The translations under genes and the position numbers were made by a program. Shown here one piece after another: positions 43,786 through 52,395 of a stretch of DNA of 64,000 bases. Position 1 is the first letter of the stretch; each line of letters opens with the position of its first letter. The stretch comes from Adlercreutzia sp. ZJ304 (GTDB taxonomy: Bacteria; Actinomycetota; Coriobacteriia; Coriobacteriales; Eggerthellaceae). The DNA lies in the NCBI RefSeq assembly GCF_011039075.1, contig NZ_JAAKEG010000009.1, positions 1 through 64,000 of the forward strand, read 5' to 3'. A model generated the notes under the pieces. It was not told where the DNA came from. It was given only the letters and a program-made list of their open reading frames with translations, and did not search any database.

Positions 43786-45729
43786 ATGGATAAAACGCTG
43801 CGAAAAATAGTTAATGCCGTTCAGGCTGAACAATCTGGCTTTGCCTCTACACAAGATGCGCACAAAAGCGCTTTGGACAGCGCATGGCTGGATTCTCTTG
43901 TGCGTGCTCGGAATAGGGAAATGCACGATGGGAAGCGCACTGTGGCGAAGAAGCGTTTGCTGCCCGCTTACATGCGCATGCGCCGCGAAGAGCCAGAGAA
44001 GTTGAATGCTTGGGGTGCGCCTGTAGGCGGTGCTGTAGATACTCAAGTTATTCGGCTTTTGCGCGCAAAGCCTAGGCGGACTGCGTCTGGCGTGGCAACT
44101 ATAACTGTGCTTACAAAGCCGTGGTGTTGCTCGGGCGATTGCGTGTATTGCCCAAACGATATACGCATGCCGAAAAGCTATTTGTCTGACGAGCCTGCAT
44201 GCCAGCGCGCCGAGCGCTGTTTTTTCGACCCGTATATACAGGTGCTTGCTAGGTTGCGCGTGCTTGAAGATATGGGTCATGTTACCGACAAGGTAGAGCT
44301 TATAGTTTTGGGTGGCACATGGAGCGACTACCCGCGTGAATACCAGCTGTGGTTTATATCGCAGGTGTTTCGCGCCTTAAACGACGCGGGAACAAACAAT
44401 GTTGAAGATGCGGCTCGTCGTAGCTTTTACGAGGAATGCGGTCTTTCCTGCGATCCTGCAGAATTGCGCGAACAAGTTGCGCATGTTCAGAATCGCGTGA
44501 ATGAAGGCGAGCTGTCTTATAACGATGCTTGGCGACAGTTGTATGGCGAAAGTCCTGCATGGCAACGTGCGTGCAGTATTCAACACGCCACGTTGGACGA
44601 TTTGGAACACGAGCAGATGCGCAACGAATGCGCGGCTCATAGATGCGTGGGGCTTGTGGTAGAAACGCGTCCCGAAACAATTACGCCGAACAATTTGGTT
44701 TTCTTGCGCATGCTGGGATGCACGAAGCTGCAGGTAGGCATTCAAAGTTTGGATGAACGTGTGCTGGCTGCAAGTTGCAGACCTACAAAAATTCGCCAGA
44801 TTGAGCAAGCCTTTGAGCTGATGCGGCTGTTTGGGTTTAAATCGCATGTTCATATGATGGTGAATCTTCCGAATGCCACGCTAGAATCTGAGCGACTTGA
44901 ATACGAAACGCTGATGAGCGATCCGCGCTTTCAGCCGGACGAGCTAAAGCTGTATCCGTGTTGTTTGGTGGAAAGTTCTAGGTTGGGCGAAATGATGCGC
45001 AATGGCACGTGGCAACCCTATGCCGAGGAAGACCTGATAAGTCTATTGGCTGCCGATGTAATGAATACACGTCCGTATTCGCGCATATCGCGGATGATTC
45101 GCGATATATCAGCCAAAGACATACTTGCCGGCAACAAGAAAACGAATTTGCGCCAAATGGTAGAGGCGCATTTGCAACAAAGCGCAGACGGCGACGCTAC
45201 GCCGGTGCGCCCAGCCGAGATGCGCCTTCGCGAAATAGGCGTAAGCGATGTGTGCGCAGAACAGCTGCGTTTAGAGACGCTAAGCTATCAGACAACCGTA
45301 AGCGAAGAGCGTTTTTTGCAATGGGTAACTGAAGACGGGCATTTGGCTGCGTTTTTAAGATTATCTTTACCGTATAAGCATGCTGTGCAACGCCTGCAGG
45401 ATATATTTCGCGAATTACATGCCGCTAATGCTGAAAATTCGGGCATAGTGTGCGAAACAGGCGACAAGCGCGAAGCTCCTATCCAGCCAGACCAAGCAAT
45501 GATTCGAGAAGTGCATGTATACGGCAAAGTGGCTGCGCTGCATCACAGTGGAGAAAGCGCGCAGCACTTAGGTCTTGGACGCAAGCTGATAGAGCAGGCA
45601 TGCAGTCAGGCTGCGGCGTGCGGCTATACCGAGATGAACGTTATAAGCGCTGTAGGCACCAGAAACTACTATCGCTCATTAGGATTTTGCGATGCCGGTT
45701 TATATCAGCGCAAGCCGATCTTGCTCTGA
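43786..45729 (+). CDS. elp3: Elp3-family radical SAM tRNA carboxymethyluridine synthase
   Basis: 647 residues from the ATG at 43786; the ORF extends 42 codons upstream, but the -10 box argues for this start. C115-x3-C119-x2-C122 ('CSGDCVYCPND') is the cluster site. 'DKVELIVLGGTWSDYPREY', 'CVGLVVETRPETIT', 'TKLQVGIQSLDE' and 'DELKLYPCCLVESSRL' follow Elp3 closely. The C-terminal 170 residues are the GNAT acetyl-CoA domain ('IREVHVYGKVAAL', 'GLGRKLIEQA', 'VGTRNYYRSLGF'). It adds a carboxymethyl group at U34 of tRNA. An insertion (about 225-290) enlarges it over typical bacterial Elp3. It is divergent from the Trm9-like gene. Confidence 0.92.
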   Translation: MDKTLRKIVNAVQAEQSGFASTQDAHKSALDSAWLDSLVRARNREMHDGKRTVAKKRLLPAYMRMRREEPEKLNAWGAPVGGAVDTQVIRLLRAKPRRTASGVATITVLTKPWCCSGDCVYCPNDIRMPKSYLSDEPACQRAERCFFDPYIQVLARLRVLEDMGHVTDKVELIVLGGTWSDYPREYQLWFISQVFRALNDAGTNNVEDAARRSFYEECGLSCDPAELREQVAHVQNRVNEGELSYNDAWRQLYGESPAWQRACSIQHATLDDLEHEQMRNECAAHRCVGLVVETRPETITPNNLVFLRMLGCTKLQVGIQSLDERVLAASCRPTKIRQIEQAFELMRLFGFKSHVHMMVNLPNATLESERLEYETLMSDPRFQPDELKLYPCCLVESSRLGEMMRNGTWQPYAEEDLISLLAADVMNTRPYSRISRMIRDISAKDILAGNKKTNLRQMVEAHLQQSADGDATPVRPAEMRLREIGVSDVCAEQLRLETLSYQTTVSEERFLQWVTEDGHLAAFLRLSLPYKHAVQRLQDIFRELHAANAENSGIVCETGDKREAPIQPDQAMIREVHVYGKVAALHHSGESAQHLGLGRKLIEQACSQAAACGYTEMNVISAVGTRNYYRSLGFCDAGLYQRKPILL

Positions 45730-45733
45730 TAGC

Positions 45734-46336
45734 TTAAAGCGCAGCCTTTATAGCTTGTAGCAGCTCGGAATATTCGGTATAAGCGGGAACATCCGGGTAT
45801 TCTTTTTTCAGCGCGTCTATTGTGCGGAAGAAAAATCCGGCTTTCGAATTTAGGATCATTCCCACATCATTATACGAATCGCCGGAAGCTATTGTTTGAA
45901 GCCCGGCTTGATGAAGCGCTCGCACAGTGGTTAATTTTGTTTCGGGGCAGCGCATCTTGTATCCGGTTATTTCGCCGGTAGTGTCATTCACCACAAGTTC
46001 GTTGCAGAAAATAGTTGGAAAGCCAAGCTTTTGCATAAGCGGTTTGGCAAACTGCGAAAACGTGTCAGAGATTATTATTACTTGTGCAATTTGGCGCACT
46101 TCATCTAAAAATTCGCGCGCACCGGGCATTGGGTCTATCTTGGCGATAACTTCTTGTATTTCTTTTAGTCCTAAGCCGTGTTCGCGCAATATATCTAGGC
46201 GGTATTCCATCAACTTGTCATAGTCTGGCTCGTCGCGCGTTGTGCGTTCTAGTTCAGGGATGCCTGCCGTTTTAGCAAAGGCTATCCATATTTCAGGTAC
46301 TAGTACTCCTTCTAAATCAAGGCAAACGACATTCAT
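45734..46336 (-). CDS. thrH: ThrH phosphoserine phosphatase / homoserine phosphotransferase
   Basis: 200 residues, HAD superfamily. 'VCLDLEGVLVPEIW' carries the nucleophile Asp with Glu in place of the usual second Asp, as in ThrH. 'IIISDTF' is motif II and 'ASGDSYNDVGMI' is motif IV. ThrH can dephosphorylate phosphoserine and pass the phosphate to homoserine, linking serine and threonine synthesis. AAAGGAG lies before the ATG. Its end is 4 bases from the convergent Elp3 stop. Confidence 0.93.
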   Translation of the reverse strand: MNVVCLDLEGVLVPEIWIAFAKTAGIPELERTTRDEPDYDKLMEYRLDILREHGLGLKEIQEVIAKIDPMPGAREFLDEVRQIAQVIIISDTFSQFAKPLMQKLGFPTIFCNELVVNDTTGEITGYKMRCPETKLTTVRALHQAGLQTIASGDSYNDVGMILNSKAGFFFRTIDALKKEYPDVPAYTEYSELLQAIKAAL

Positions 46337-46462
46337 CGAACATTCTCCTTTACGCAGTTTTTATTCGAAAAGAATAACGCGGAAGTTGAGATTTGCGCAT
46401 CCATTTCGGCGAACGAAGCAACATAAATTATATAATCAAAAAACGATTTGATTGGAGGCGCT

Positions 46463-47767
46463 ATGTCGGTACGTGATTTTCTGGCTGCATACAAGCAAAG
46501 CGAGGGTATCCATAGTGCGAAGATGGATGCGCTGATTCAATTTAGTGCGCGCCAGTTAACGTGTTCGCATTGCGGGAAATGTACGCGCCGCTGTGAAGTG
46601 CTTGAAGGCCCGGGGCTAGATATAGGGCGTATAGCGGCGGCTTACGATCGTATAGTTGCTTTGCCTGAAGATGAACAGCCAGCTGCTCTAATGCAGCTTC
46701 TTAATGAAGACTATCCTATGTATAACGCGCTTCGCCAATGTTGCTTTTGCGGGCATTGTACGGCAGAGTGCCCGCATCATGTGCTTGCGCCTGAAGATAT
46801 GCGTGTTTGGCGCGAGCTGTTTATGCGTACCGAAATAATGCCAGCACAAGATTCGCGTTTGGTTATGGTAGACGAAGAATGGCATATTTTTAGTGCATAT
46901 CGCGCTATATATGGTATAGGGTATCCGGAATTTACTAGCCTAGATGCGGCTGCCGAGCATGGTCCGGGGCTTGCGGATACGCTGTTTTTCCCCGGATGCT
47001 CGCTTGTTAGTTATGCGCCAGATGTAATGCGTGCCATAGGAGCGTGGCTTACCGAAAGCGGTGTTTCGTGGGCGCTGTCGGATGGATGCTGTGGCAGTCC
47101 GCTGATGAGCGCTGGGATGTTTGAGCGTGCGGCGGCGCTGCGAGCTAAGTTTATAGACCAAATGCAGAAGGCTGGCATAACGCGCATGGTAACGGTTTGC
47201 CCCGGCTGCGCCGATGAATTTGTGGAAGACATGCCTGCCGGAATTGATATAGTGCCTCTGCCCGAGTTGTTAGAGCAATTGTCGGCGCAGCGTGAATCTG
47301 AGGGTCGCGAAAGCGGTTTTTCGCCACTTTCGCGCGATGCGATTACTTTCTTCGATTCATGCCACGACAGAAGCAGTTGCCGCAATGCGCGTGCCATTCG
47401 AAGATTAATGGTGAAGTATGTTCCGCAAGCTGCTCAGCTTGAAATGGATAACCATAAGCGGCAAACACTGTGTTGCGGTGCTGGTGGTGCGGTAGCCAGC
47501 TACGATGCCGATATTACAAATTCGCGCGTTTGGCGCGTTATAGACGAGGCTCGTGCTACTGGTGCGCAAACCGTGATTACTATGTGTCCAACATGTACAT
47601 ACACGATAGCGCAGGCAAATCTTTCTGCGCCCGAACGCGGCATTGAAAACAAGCATTACCTAGAGATGCTTTTTGGAGTGGAAATAGACTGGGCGAATGT
47701 GTTTGATCAGCTAGGAAGCATGTGGACTGGCGAATATGGTCCGTGGCTTTCGGCAACATTTTTCTAG
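46463..47767 (+). CDS. HdrD/GlpC-like Fe-S oxidoreductase subunit
   Basis: 434 residues from the ATG at 46463 (GGAGG upstream). An N-terminal bacterial ferredoxin module has two 4Fe-4S sites: 'CSHCGKCTRRCEV' and 'CCFCGHCTAECPH'. Two CCG domains follow ('FFPGCS..SY', 'DGCCGSPL', 'CPGCADEF'; then 'FFDSCHDR', 'LCCGAGGA', 'CPTCTYTI'), like heterodisulfide reductase HdrB/HdrD and GlpC. It passes electrons to or from a quinone, disulfide or flavoprotein dehydrogenase. No catalytic partner gene is adjacent, so it may pair with an unlinked FAD oxidase. A TATAAT box at 46431 is likely its -10. Confidence 0.85.
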   Translation: MSVRDFLAAYKQSEGIHSAKMDALIQFSARQLTCSHCGKCTRRCEVLEGPGLDIGRIAAAYDRIVALPEDEQPAALMQLLNEDYPMYNALRQCCFCGHCTAECPHHVLAPEDMRVWRELFMRTEIMPAQDSRLVMVDEEWHIFSAYRAIYGIGYPEFTSLDAAAEHGPGLADTLFFPGCSLVSYAPDVMRAIGAWLTESGVSWALSDGCCGSPLMSAGMFERAAALRAKFIDQMQKAGITRMVTVCPGCADEFVEDMPAGIDIVPLPELLEQLSAQRESEGRESGFSPLSRDAITFFDSCHDRSSCRNARAIRRLMVKYVPQAAQLEMDNHKRQTLCCGAGGAVASYDADITNSRVWRVIDEARATGAQTVITMCPTCTYTIAQANLSAPERGIENKHYLEMLFGVEIDWANVFDQLGSMWTGEYGPWLSATFF

Positions 47768-47851
47768 GTGTGCGCATGGCTTAGGGCAGGCGTGTGTTTC
47801 TTGCGTCAGGCGGGTCTGAGGGCGTGCCCTAGAGGCGCGTGGGTGCGTGCC

Positions 47852-47917
47852 CGGGTGTTAGGCAGGCAGTTACCGGGTGTTAGGCAGGCAGTTACCGGGT
47901 GTTAGGCAGGCAGTTAC
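47852..47917. repeat. Three perfect 22-bp tandem repeats
   Basis: CGGGTGTTAGGCAGGCAGTTAC occurs three times with no mismatch. The last copy covers the stop codon of the minus-strand sortase-like gene (TTA at 47914-47916). Confidence 0.95.
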
Positions 47918-48747
47918 CGGGCTACTATAATTCGATAATTTGCGTTATCGCCGCAGCAGGTTTGTAAAATTACAGATTCGCCATAGCCGCTAACACGCTC
48001 TTGTATATCTTCCCAGTAGGCGTTGTTGGGCACGGTGAATACATCTATCACGTAATATGTTCGCGAATTACCGGTGCTGTCGTTAACAGTTATTGCGTCG
48101 TTGTATGTTAGGTTCATAACATGATGGAAAGATCCGGGGTTGTGTCCTATGAAATATCCCCAAGTTCCATCGGTTGTGCTGTCTGATCCCATCCACAGTC
48201 CAGCGCCTGAAGATGGCGCTGCGCTTGCTAGGTATGTGTCAATGTAGGGCACGGTATTACCCTTTGCGCTTATGGTGTTGGCGTTATAGGTTTTCTGCGC
48301 AGGCGGGGATGTTGTTGGTGAGGCAGAGGTGTTGGTTGCTGATTTCTGGGTTTTCGTTGAAGCGCTCTGCGCTGTTTGCTTAACTTCAGCGCTTACCATA
48401 TCTGCTTGTGCGTTCAAAAGATTTGCCCCCTCTTCTGTAGCTATTCCGCATGCTTTATTTATTGCGAAAGTTATGCCAGCGTCTAGCGGAGATTGCGCTT
48501 TAGCGTTTTGCTCTACAGCTATGGGATGCTGAATACTTGTGCCGTTGTCTGTTTGTGCGTATGCCAAACTGGGGAATGCTAAGAGCGCAACGCTTAGTGT
48601 TAACGCTGCAATTACGAGCGCTGCAGCCTTCGCTTTACTTTTTCGTATCACCAGAATTGGGCGGCTTTCGTTTTGCCTTCCCAATTTTGCTGATACGGCG
48701 TATATCTGGTTTGAATTCTGTATGTATTTAGACATATCAGTAGACAT
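47914..48747 (-). CDS. Secreted sortase-fold protein
   Basis: 277 residues. An N-terminal helix/signal (about 38-64) is followed by a Ser/Thr/Lys/Ala-rich linker (about 80-160). The C-terminal domain has sortase landmarks: His202 in 'YFIGHNPG', Cys264 (Cys265 adjacent) in 'ILQTCCGD' and Arg272 in 'NYRIIVA'. It should be a membrane-anchored transpeptidase for LPxTG-like substrates. The class is uncertain; the short catalytic domain is unlike the class B enzyme at 53458. It might serve the LAQTG adhesin. The double Cys after 'QT' is unusual. Confidence 0.75.
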   Translation of the reverse strand: MSTDMSKYIQNSNQIYAVSAKLGRQNESRPILVIRKSKAKAAALVIAALTLSVALLAFPSLAYAQTDNGTSIQHPIAVEQNAKAQSPLDAGITFAINKACGIATEEGANLLNAQADMVSAEVKQTAQSASTKTQKSATNTSASPTTSPPAQKTYNANTISAKGNTVPYIDTYLASAAPSSGAGLWMGSDSTTDGTWGYFIGHNPGSFHHVMNLTYNDAITVNDSTGNSRTYYVIDVFTVPNNAYWEDIQERVSGYGESVILQTCCGDNANYRIIVAR

Positions 48748-48754
48748 ATCGGGC

Positions 48755-48778
48755 AGCCTTTCGCTTTAAGTGAAGGCT
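48755..48778 (-). promoter_or_regulatory. Leader hairpin covering the Shine-Dalgarno of the sortase-like gene
   Basis: AGCCTT (48755-48760) and AAGGCT (48773-48778) pair. On the mRNA the arm next to the gene contains GAAAGG, the only plausible ribosome site, so folding would hide it. The rest of the gap to pyrH (48779-49009) holds nothing I recognise. Confidence 0.4.
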
Positions 48779-49009
48779 CTGCTCCTCATGTCTTCAAACC
48801 TTACATTGCCAGCATATCGCCTATTTCGCGATAGGTATGGCTTATGAGATATATGCAATTTTGCCGATGTTGAAATGTAACCGTTGCTATATTTGTAGGT
48901 TGTTATTTTGACAATAATGCGTCACTTGTTAAGGTTGTTAATGGTTTCAACGGGTGCGCTTTGGCAATTTCAAAAATTGGACCCGGTGTTGGAATTCCGC
49001 ATATTGCGT

Positions 49010-49037
49010 TTAGAACTGCTGGGTTTCGGGGTAATAT
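49010..49037 (+). promoter_or_regulatory. Possible pyrH operon promoter
   Basis: TTAGAA (49010-49015) and TAATAT (49032-49037) with 16 bases between, 36 bases before the pyrH start codon. Confidence 0.3.
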
Positions 49038-49072
49038 GTATATAAACATGTTTCTATAAGAAGGCGGTGCGC

Positions 49073-49789
49073 ATGGCAGACGGTTATAGGTACAACCGCG
49101 TACTCTTGAAGCTATCGGGCGAAGCTCTTGCAGGCGATCAGGGGTATGGCATAGATCCCAAAGTTGTGAACAATCTTGCTGATGAGATAGCCGATATAGT
49201 GCAAGATGGTGTGCAGCTGGCTATTGTTGTCGGGGGAGGGAATATTTTCCGCGGTCTAGCTGGCTCGGCTGAGGGTATGGATCGTGCTCAGGCTGACTAT
49301 ATTGGAATGTTAGCTACTGTAATGAATGCGTTGGCATTGCAAGATGCTTTCGAGCGGCACGGCATATTTTCGCGTGTGCAAAGCGCTATCAATATGCAAG
49401 AAGTCAGCGAACCTTTCATACGCCGTCGTGCTATGCGGCATTTAGAGAAGGGTCGCGTTGTTATATTAGCTGCCGGAACTGGCAATCCTTATTTCACGAC
49501 CGACACCACAGCGGCGCTACGTGCTTGCGAGCTAGATGTTGATTGTTTGATGAAGGCTACAAAGGTGGATGGGGTTTACGACAGCGATCCTGCAAAGAAT
49601 GAAAATGCGATGCGTTTTGACCATATAACTTATATGGATGTATTAAACCGCGGTCTGAACGTGATGGACGCTACGGCAACTTCGCTTTGCATGGACAATA
49701 ACGTACCGATGATAGTATTTGATCTTACGAAGCGCGGCAATATACAGCGGGCGTTGCGCGGCGAAGATGTGGGAACCACTATTGACTGA
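49073..49789 (+). CDS. pyrH: UMP kinase
   Basis: 238 residues from the ATG at 49073 (AAGGCGG upstream). '[10 protein letters not shown]', '[10 protein letters not shown]', '[12 protein letters not shown]' and '[10 protein letters not shown]' are the bacterial hexameric UMP kinase motifs of the amino-acid-kinase fold. It makes UDP for RNA, DNA and wall precursors. It is first in the plus-strand operon with frr 11 bases downstream; rpsB and tsf, often upstream, are absent here. Confidence 0.97.
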   Translation: MADGYRYNRVLLKLSGEALAGDQGYGIDPKVVNNLADEIADIVQDGVQLAIVVGGGNIFRGLAGSAEGMDRAQADYIGMLATVMNALALQDAFERHGIFSRVQSAINMQEVSEPFIRRRAMRHLEKGRVVILAAGTGNPYFTTDTTAALRACELDVDCLMKATKVDGVYDSDPAKNENAMRFDHITYMDVLNRGLNVMDATATSLCMDNNVPMIVFDLTKRGNIQRALRGEDVGTTID

Positions 49790-49800
49790 AGGGAAGCGCA

Positions 49801-50364
49801 ATGGCTGATGTAGAAGAAATTTTGATGAACGCTGAAGATCGTATGCAAAAGGCGATAAATTCCTTGCGTGATAACTTTGCGGCAGTTCGTACAGGACGCG
49901 CGAATGCAATGGTTCTAGATCGTATAACGGTTGACTATTATGGGGTGCGCACTCCTATAAACCAGATGGCTGGAGTAAAAACTCCCGATGCGCACATGCT
50001 TGTTATAGAGCCGTGGGACAAGTCTTCGCTTAAAGATATAGAGAGAGCTATTCTTGAGAGCGATTTAGGTGTAACGCCAAACAACGATGGCTCTGTAATT
50101 CGTCTACCTTTCCCGCAGCTTACAGAAGAGCGTCGCCGCGAGCTTGCAAAAAATTGTCGCACGTATGCAGAAGAATCGCGTGTTGCTGTGCGTAATGTGC
50201 GCCGCGATGCGAATGGAGCTATCGAGAAAGCAGAGAAAAACGATGGCTTGCCCGAAGATGAAGCGCGCCGTGCTGAAGAGCAGGTGCAAAAGTTGACCGA
50301 TAAGTATGTTGCCGAGGTAGATGCGGTTCTGAAGGCTAAAGAAGCTGAGGTTATGGAAGTATAA
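49801..50364 (+). CDS. frr: Ribosome recycling factor
   Basis: 187 residues. 'EILMNAEDRMQKAINSLRDNFAAVRTGRANA' and 'LPFPQLTEERRRELAKNCRTYAEESRVAVRNVRRDAN' are diagnostic. With EF-G it splits the post-termination ribosome. GAAGGG precedes the ATG. It is 49 bases before uppS in the same operon. Confidence 0.97.
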   Translation: MADVEEILMNAEDRMQKAINSLRDNFAAVRTGRANAMVLDRITVDYYGVRTPINQMAGVKTPDAHMLVIEPWDKSSLKDIERAILESDLGVTPNNDGSVIRLPFPQLTEERRRELAKNCRTYAEESRVAVRNVRRDANGAIEKAEKNDGLPEDEARRAEEQVQKLTDKYVAEVDAVLKAKEAEVMEV

Positions 50365-50413
50365 CGCTTCAGCGGATTTGCTTTTATCTTATTGGTAAGA
50401 GAGATTTTTAGTA

Positions 50414-51187
50414 TTGAAAGACCTAAACTACATATTTCCAGATCCTCCAATTGATGCCAATCCGTCAAATTTAGATCTTGCGCGTATACCTAAGCATGTT
50501 GCTGTAATAATGGACGGTAATGGACGTTGGGCAAAAAAGCGGGCGCTGAATCGTTTGCGCGGGCATAATGCTGGTATCGAGGCTGTCCGCGAAACTATAC
50601 GCTGTGCTAACGATTTAGGCGTTCGATATCTTTCCATATATTCCTTTTCAACCGAAAATTGGAAGCGACCCGAAGACGAAGTTTCAGGATTGATGAACCT
50701 GTTTGCTAAAACCATGCTTGCTGAGGTGGATGAATTGCACGCCGAGCAAGTACGAGTTATGACTATAGGCGACTTGTCCATTCTTCCGTCCGATACACGA
50801 GAAGCTTTTGAACTTGCTTGGAAAAAGACTTGTAATAATGACGGTATGACGCTTGTTGTGGCTGTGAATTATGGAGGCAGGGCAGAAATAGTGCATGCTG
50901 CGAATGAGTTCATTCGCGATGCGGAAACTGCGTTAGGTGCGCATGGGGAATTTCCGCGACTCACAGAAGAAGCATTACAAAAGTATTTATACACCGCCGA
51001 TGCACCCGATCCTGAATTACTTATTCGTACAAGTGGGGAAATGCGTTTGTCTAATTTCATGCTATGGCAAGCTGCTTATTCCGAATTTGTTTGTTCTCCG
51101 GTGCTTTGGCCCGATTTTGATCGCTATGAATTTTTGCGTTGTCTTTTGGAATACCAATCTCGCGATAGACGTTTTGGAGCCATCTAA
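50414..51187 (+). CDS. uppS: Undecaprenyl diphosphate synthase (isoprenyl transferase)
   Basis: 257 residues starting at TTG 50414; no in-frame ATG precedes the core, and the site (AAGAGAG) is distant. 'HVAVIMDGNGRWAKKR', 'SIYSFSTENWKRP', 'LIRTSGEMRLSNFMLWQAAYSEF' are the cis-prenyltransferase motifs, with the catalytic Asp in 'MDGNGRW'. It makes the lipid carrier for peptidoglycan and glycopolymers. Its stop overlaps the cdsA start (TAATG), so the two are translationally coupled. Confidence 0.96.
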   Translation: MKDLNYIFPDPPIDANPSNLDLARIPKHVAVIMDGNGRWAKKRALNRLRGHNAGIEAVRETIRCANDLGVRYLSIYSFSTENWKRPEDEVSGLMNLFAKTMLAEVDELHAEQVRVMTIGDLSILPSDTREAFELAWKKTCNNDGMTLVVAVNYGGRAEIVHAANEFIRDAETALGAHGEFPRLTEEALQKYLYTADAPDPELLIRTSGEMRLSNFMLWQAAYSEFVCSPVLWPDFDRYEFLRCLLEYQSRDRRFGAI

Positions 51188-52395
51188 TGGCTAAAGAAAC
51201 AACAGAAGCTATTGATGAGGCTTTGCAAAGTGATGCTGATTGCGCTGATAACTTTTCGGACGAATTGACCGATTTGCAGCGTGAGGCTAGGGCAAAACTT
51301 AAAACTCGTGTGCGAGAATTAACTGATGCGGCTGGGGATGAACCCGGGGCATTTAGTGCTCGACCTACGACTAAAGAACTTGGTAATGGGCGCGAACCCG
51401 AAGATCCGGCGATTATTTACAGTTCAAACAAGGCTCCTGTAGGACCGCCTTGGCATTATGATATTACGCCTGACGAGGCAGCTGCCAAGCAGCAAAAAAA
51501 AGAACAGCGTGCGCTGAAGCGTCAGAAAATGAAAAAGAATGCACTAGATAAAACACCCCAGAAATTGAAGAATCCATCTGGGCTTCAAGTGCGTTTTAGA
51601 ACAGGGCTTGTTTATACACTAGTTACCATAGCGTGCGTTTTTGCTGGAAATATACCAACCATGATTTATCTAATGGTGGTGGCTGGTATATGCGCTGGTG
51701 AATTTTATTACATGTTGCGATCCGACTCTAAACTTCCAAATGAAATGTTGGGAATAGCTGGGGCAGTTCTGTTTATTCCCGCGGTGTATTTCGGTGGCTT
51801 GGCTGGTGGCATGTTGGTTGCGCTAGTGTTGCTAATAGCGCTTCTTATTTGGTACGTCTTTTGGCTGCGTGCACGCATTCAAGATGTTAGTGTCAGTTTT
51901 TTAGGTGCCGCATACACTGGGCTTTTACTTAGCGGTTTAATGATTATACGCGCGTCGGTTGAGCCGCCGTGGGGTGGTCTTGTATTGTTTTTGCTGTTTT
52001 TAAGCGTGTGGGCGAATGATGCCTTTGCATATTTCGTTGGAAGCAAAATAGGAAAACATAAGTTAGCCCCAAGAACTAGCCCAAAAAAGAGTTGGGAAGG
52101 TTTTTTGGCAGGGCTTGTAGGCTCTATGCTTGTTTGGGTAGTTATGTCGTTTGTGCCAAGTGTAAATCTTGATATTCCTACAGCATTGCTGTTTGGTCTT
52201 ATATGCGGTCTTTTAGAGGTTTTGGGAGACTTAGCGGAAAGCCGTATTAAGCGCAATTCTGGTTTCAAAGATTCGGGCACCATAATGCCTGGTCATGGTG
52301 GTCTGCTCGATAGATGCGATTCGCTTTTCTTGGCATCGGTTTCGGCTGCCTTTCTTCTAATTTTAGGAGGTTGCATTCCATATGATGTCTTCTAA
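51187..52395 (+). CDS. cdsA: Phosphatidate cytidylyltransferase with long N-terminal extension
   Basis: 402 residues. The first about 135 are charged and disordered, with a basic stretch (KQQKKEQRALKRQKMKK). They precede about eight helices and the family signature 'DLAESRIKRNSGFKDSGTIMPGHGGLLDRCDS' with the metal-binding Asp residues. It makes CDP-diacylglycerol from phosphatidate and CTP. Usual CdsA is about 270 residues, so the extension is notable. It overlaps dxr by 14 bases. Confidence 0.95.
   Translation: MAKETTEAIDEALQSDADCADNFSDELTDLQREARAKLKTRVRELTDAAGDEPGAFSARPTTKELGNGREPEDPAIIYSSNKAPVGPPWHYDITPDEAAAKQQKKEQRALKRQKMKKNALDKTPQKLKNPSGLQVRFRTGLVYTLVTIACVFAGNIPTMIYLMVVAGICAGEFYYMLRSDSKLPNEMLGIAGAVLFIPAVYFGGLAGGMLVALVLLIALLIWYVFWLRARIQDVSVSFLGAAYTGLLLSGLMIIRASVEPPWGGLVLFLLFLSVWANDAFAYFVGSKIGKHKLAPRTSPKKSWEGFLAGLVGSMLVWVVMSFVPSVNLDIPTALLFGLICGLLEVLGDLAESRIKRNSGFKDSGTIMPGHGGLLDRCDSLFLASVSAAFLLILGGCIPYDVF

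Noticed and set aside
43717-44280. 187-codon minus-strand ORF over the Elp3 start
   Set aside because: It overlaps conserved Elp3 coding sequence and shows no protein-like pattern.
47852-47917. Possible CRISPR array
   Set aside because: The 22-bp units are directly adjacent with no unique spacers.
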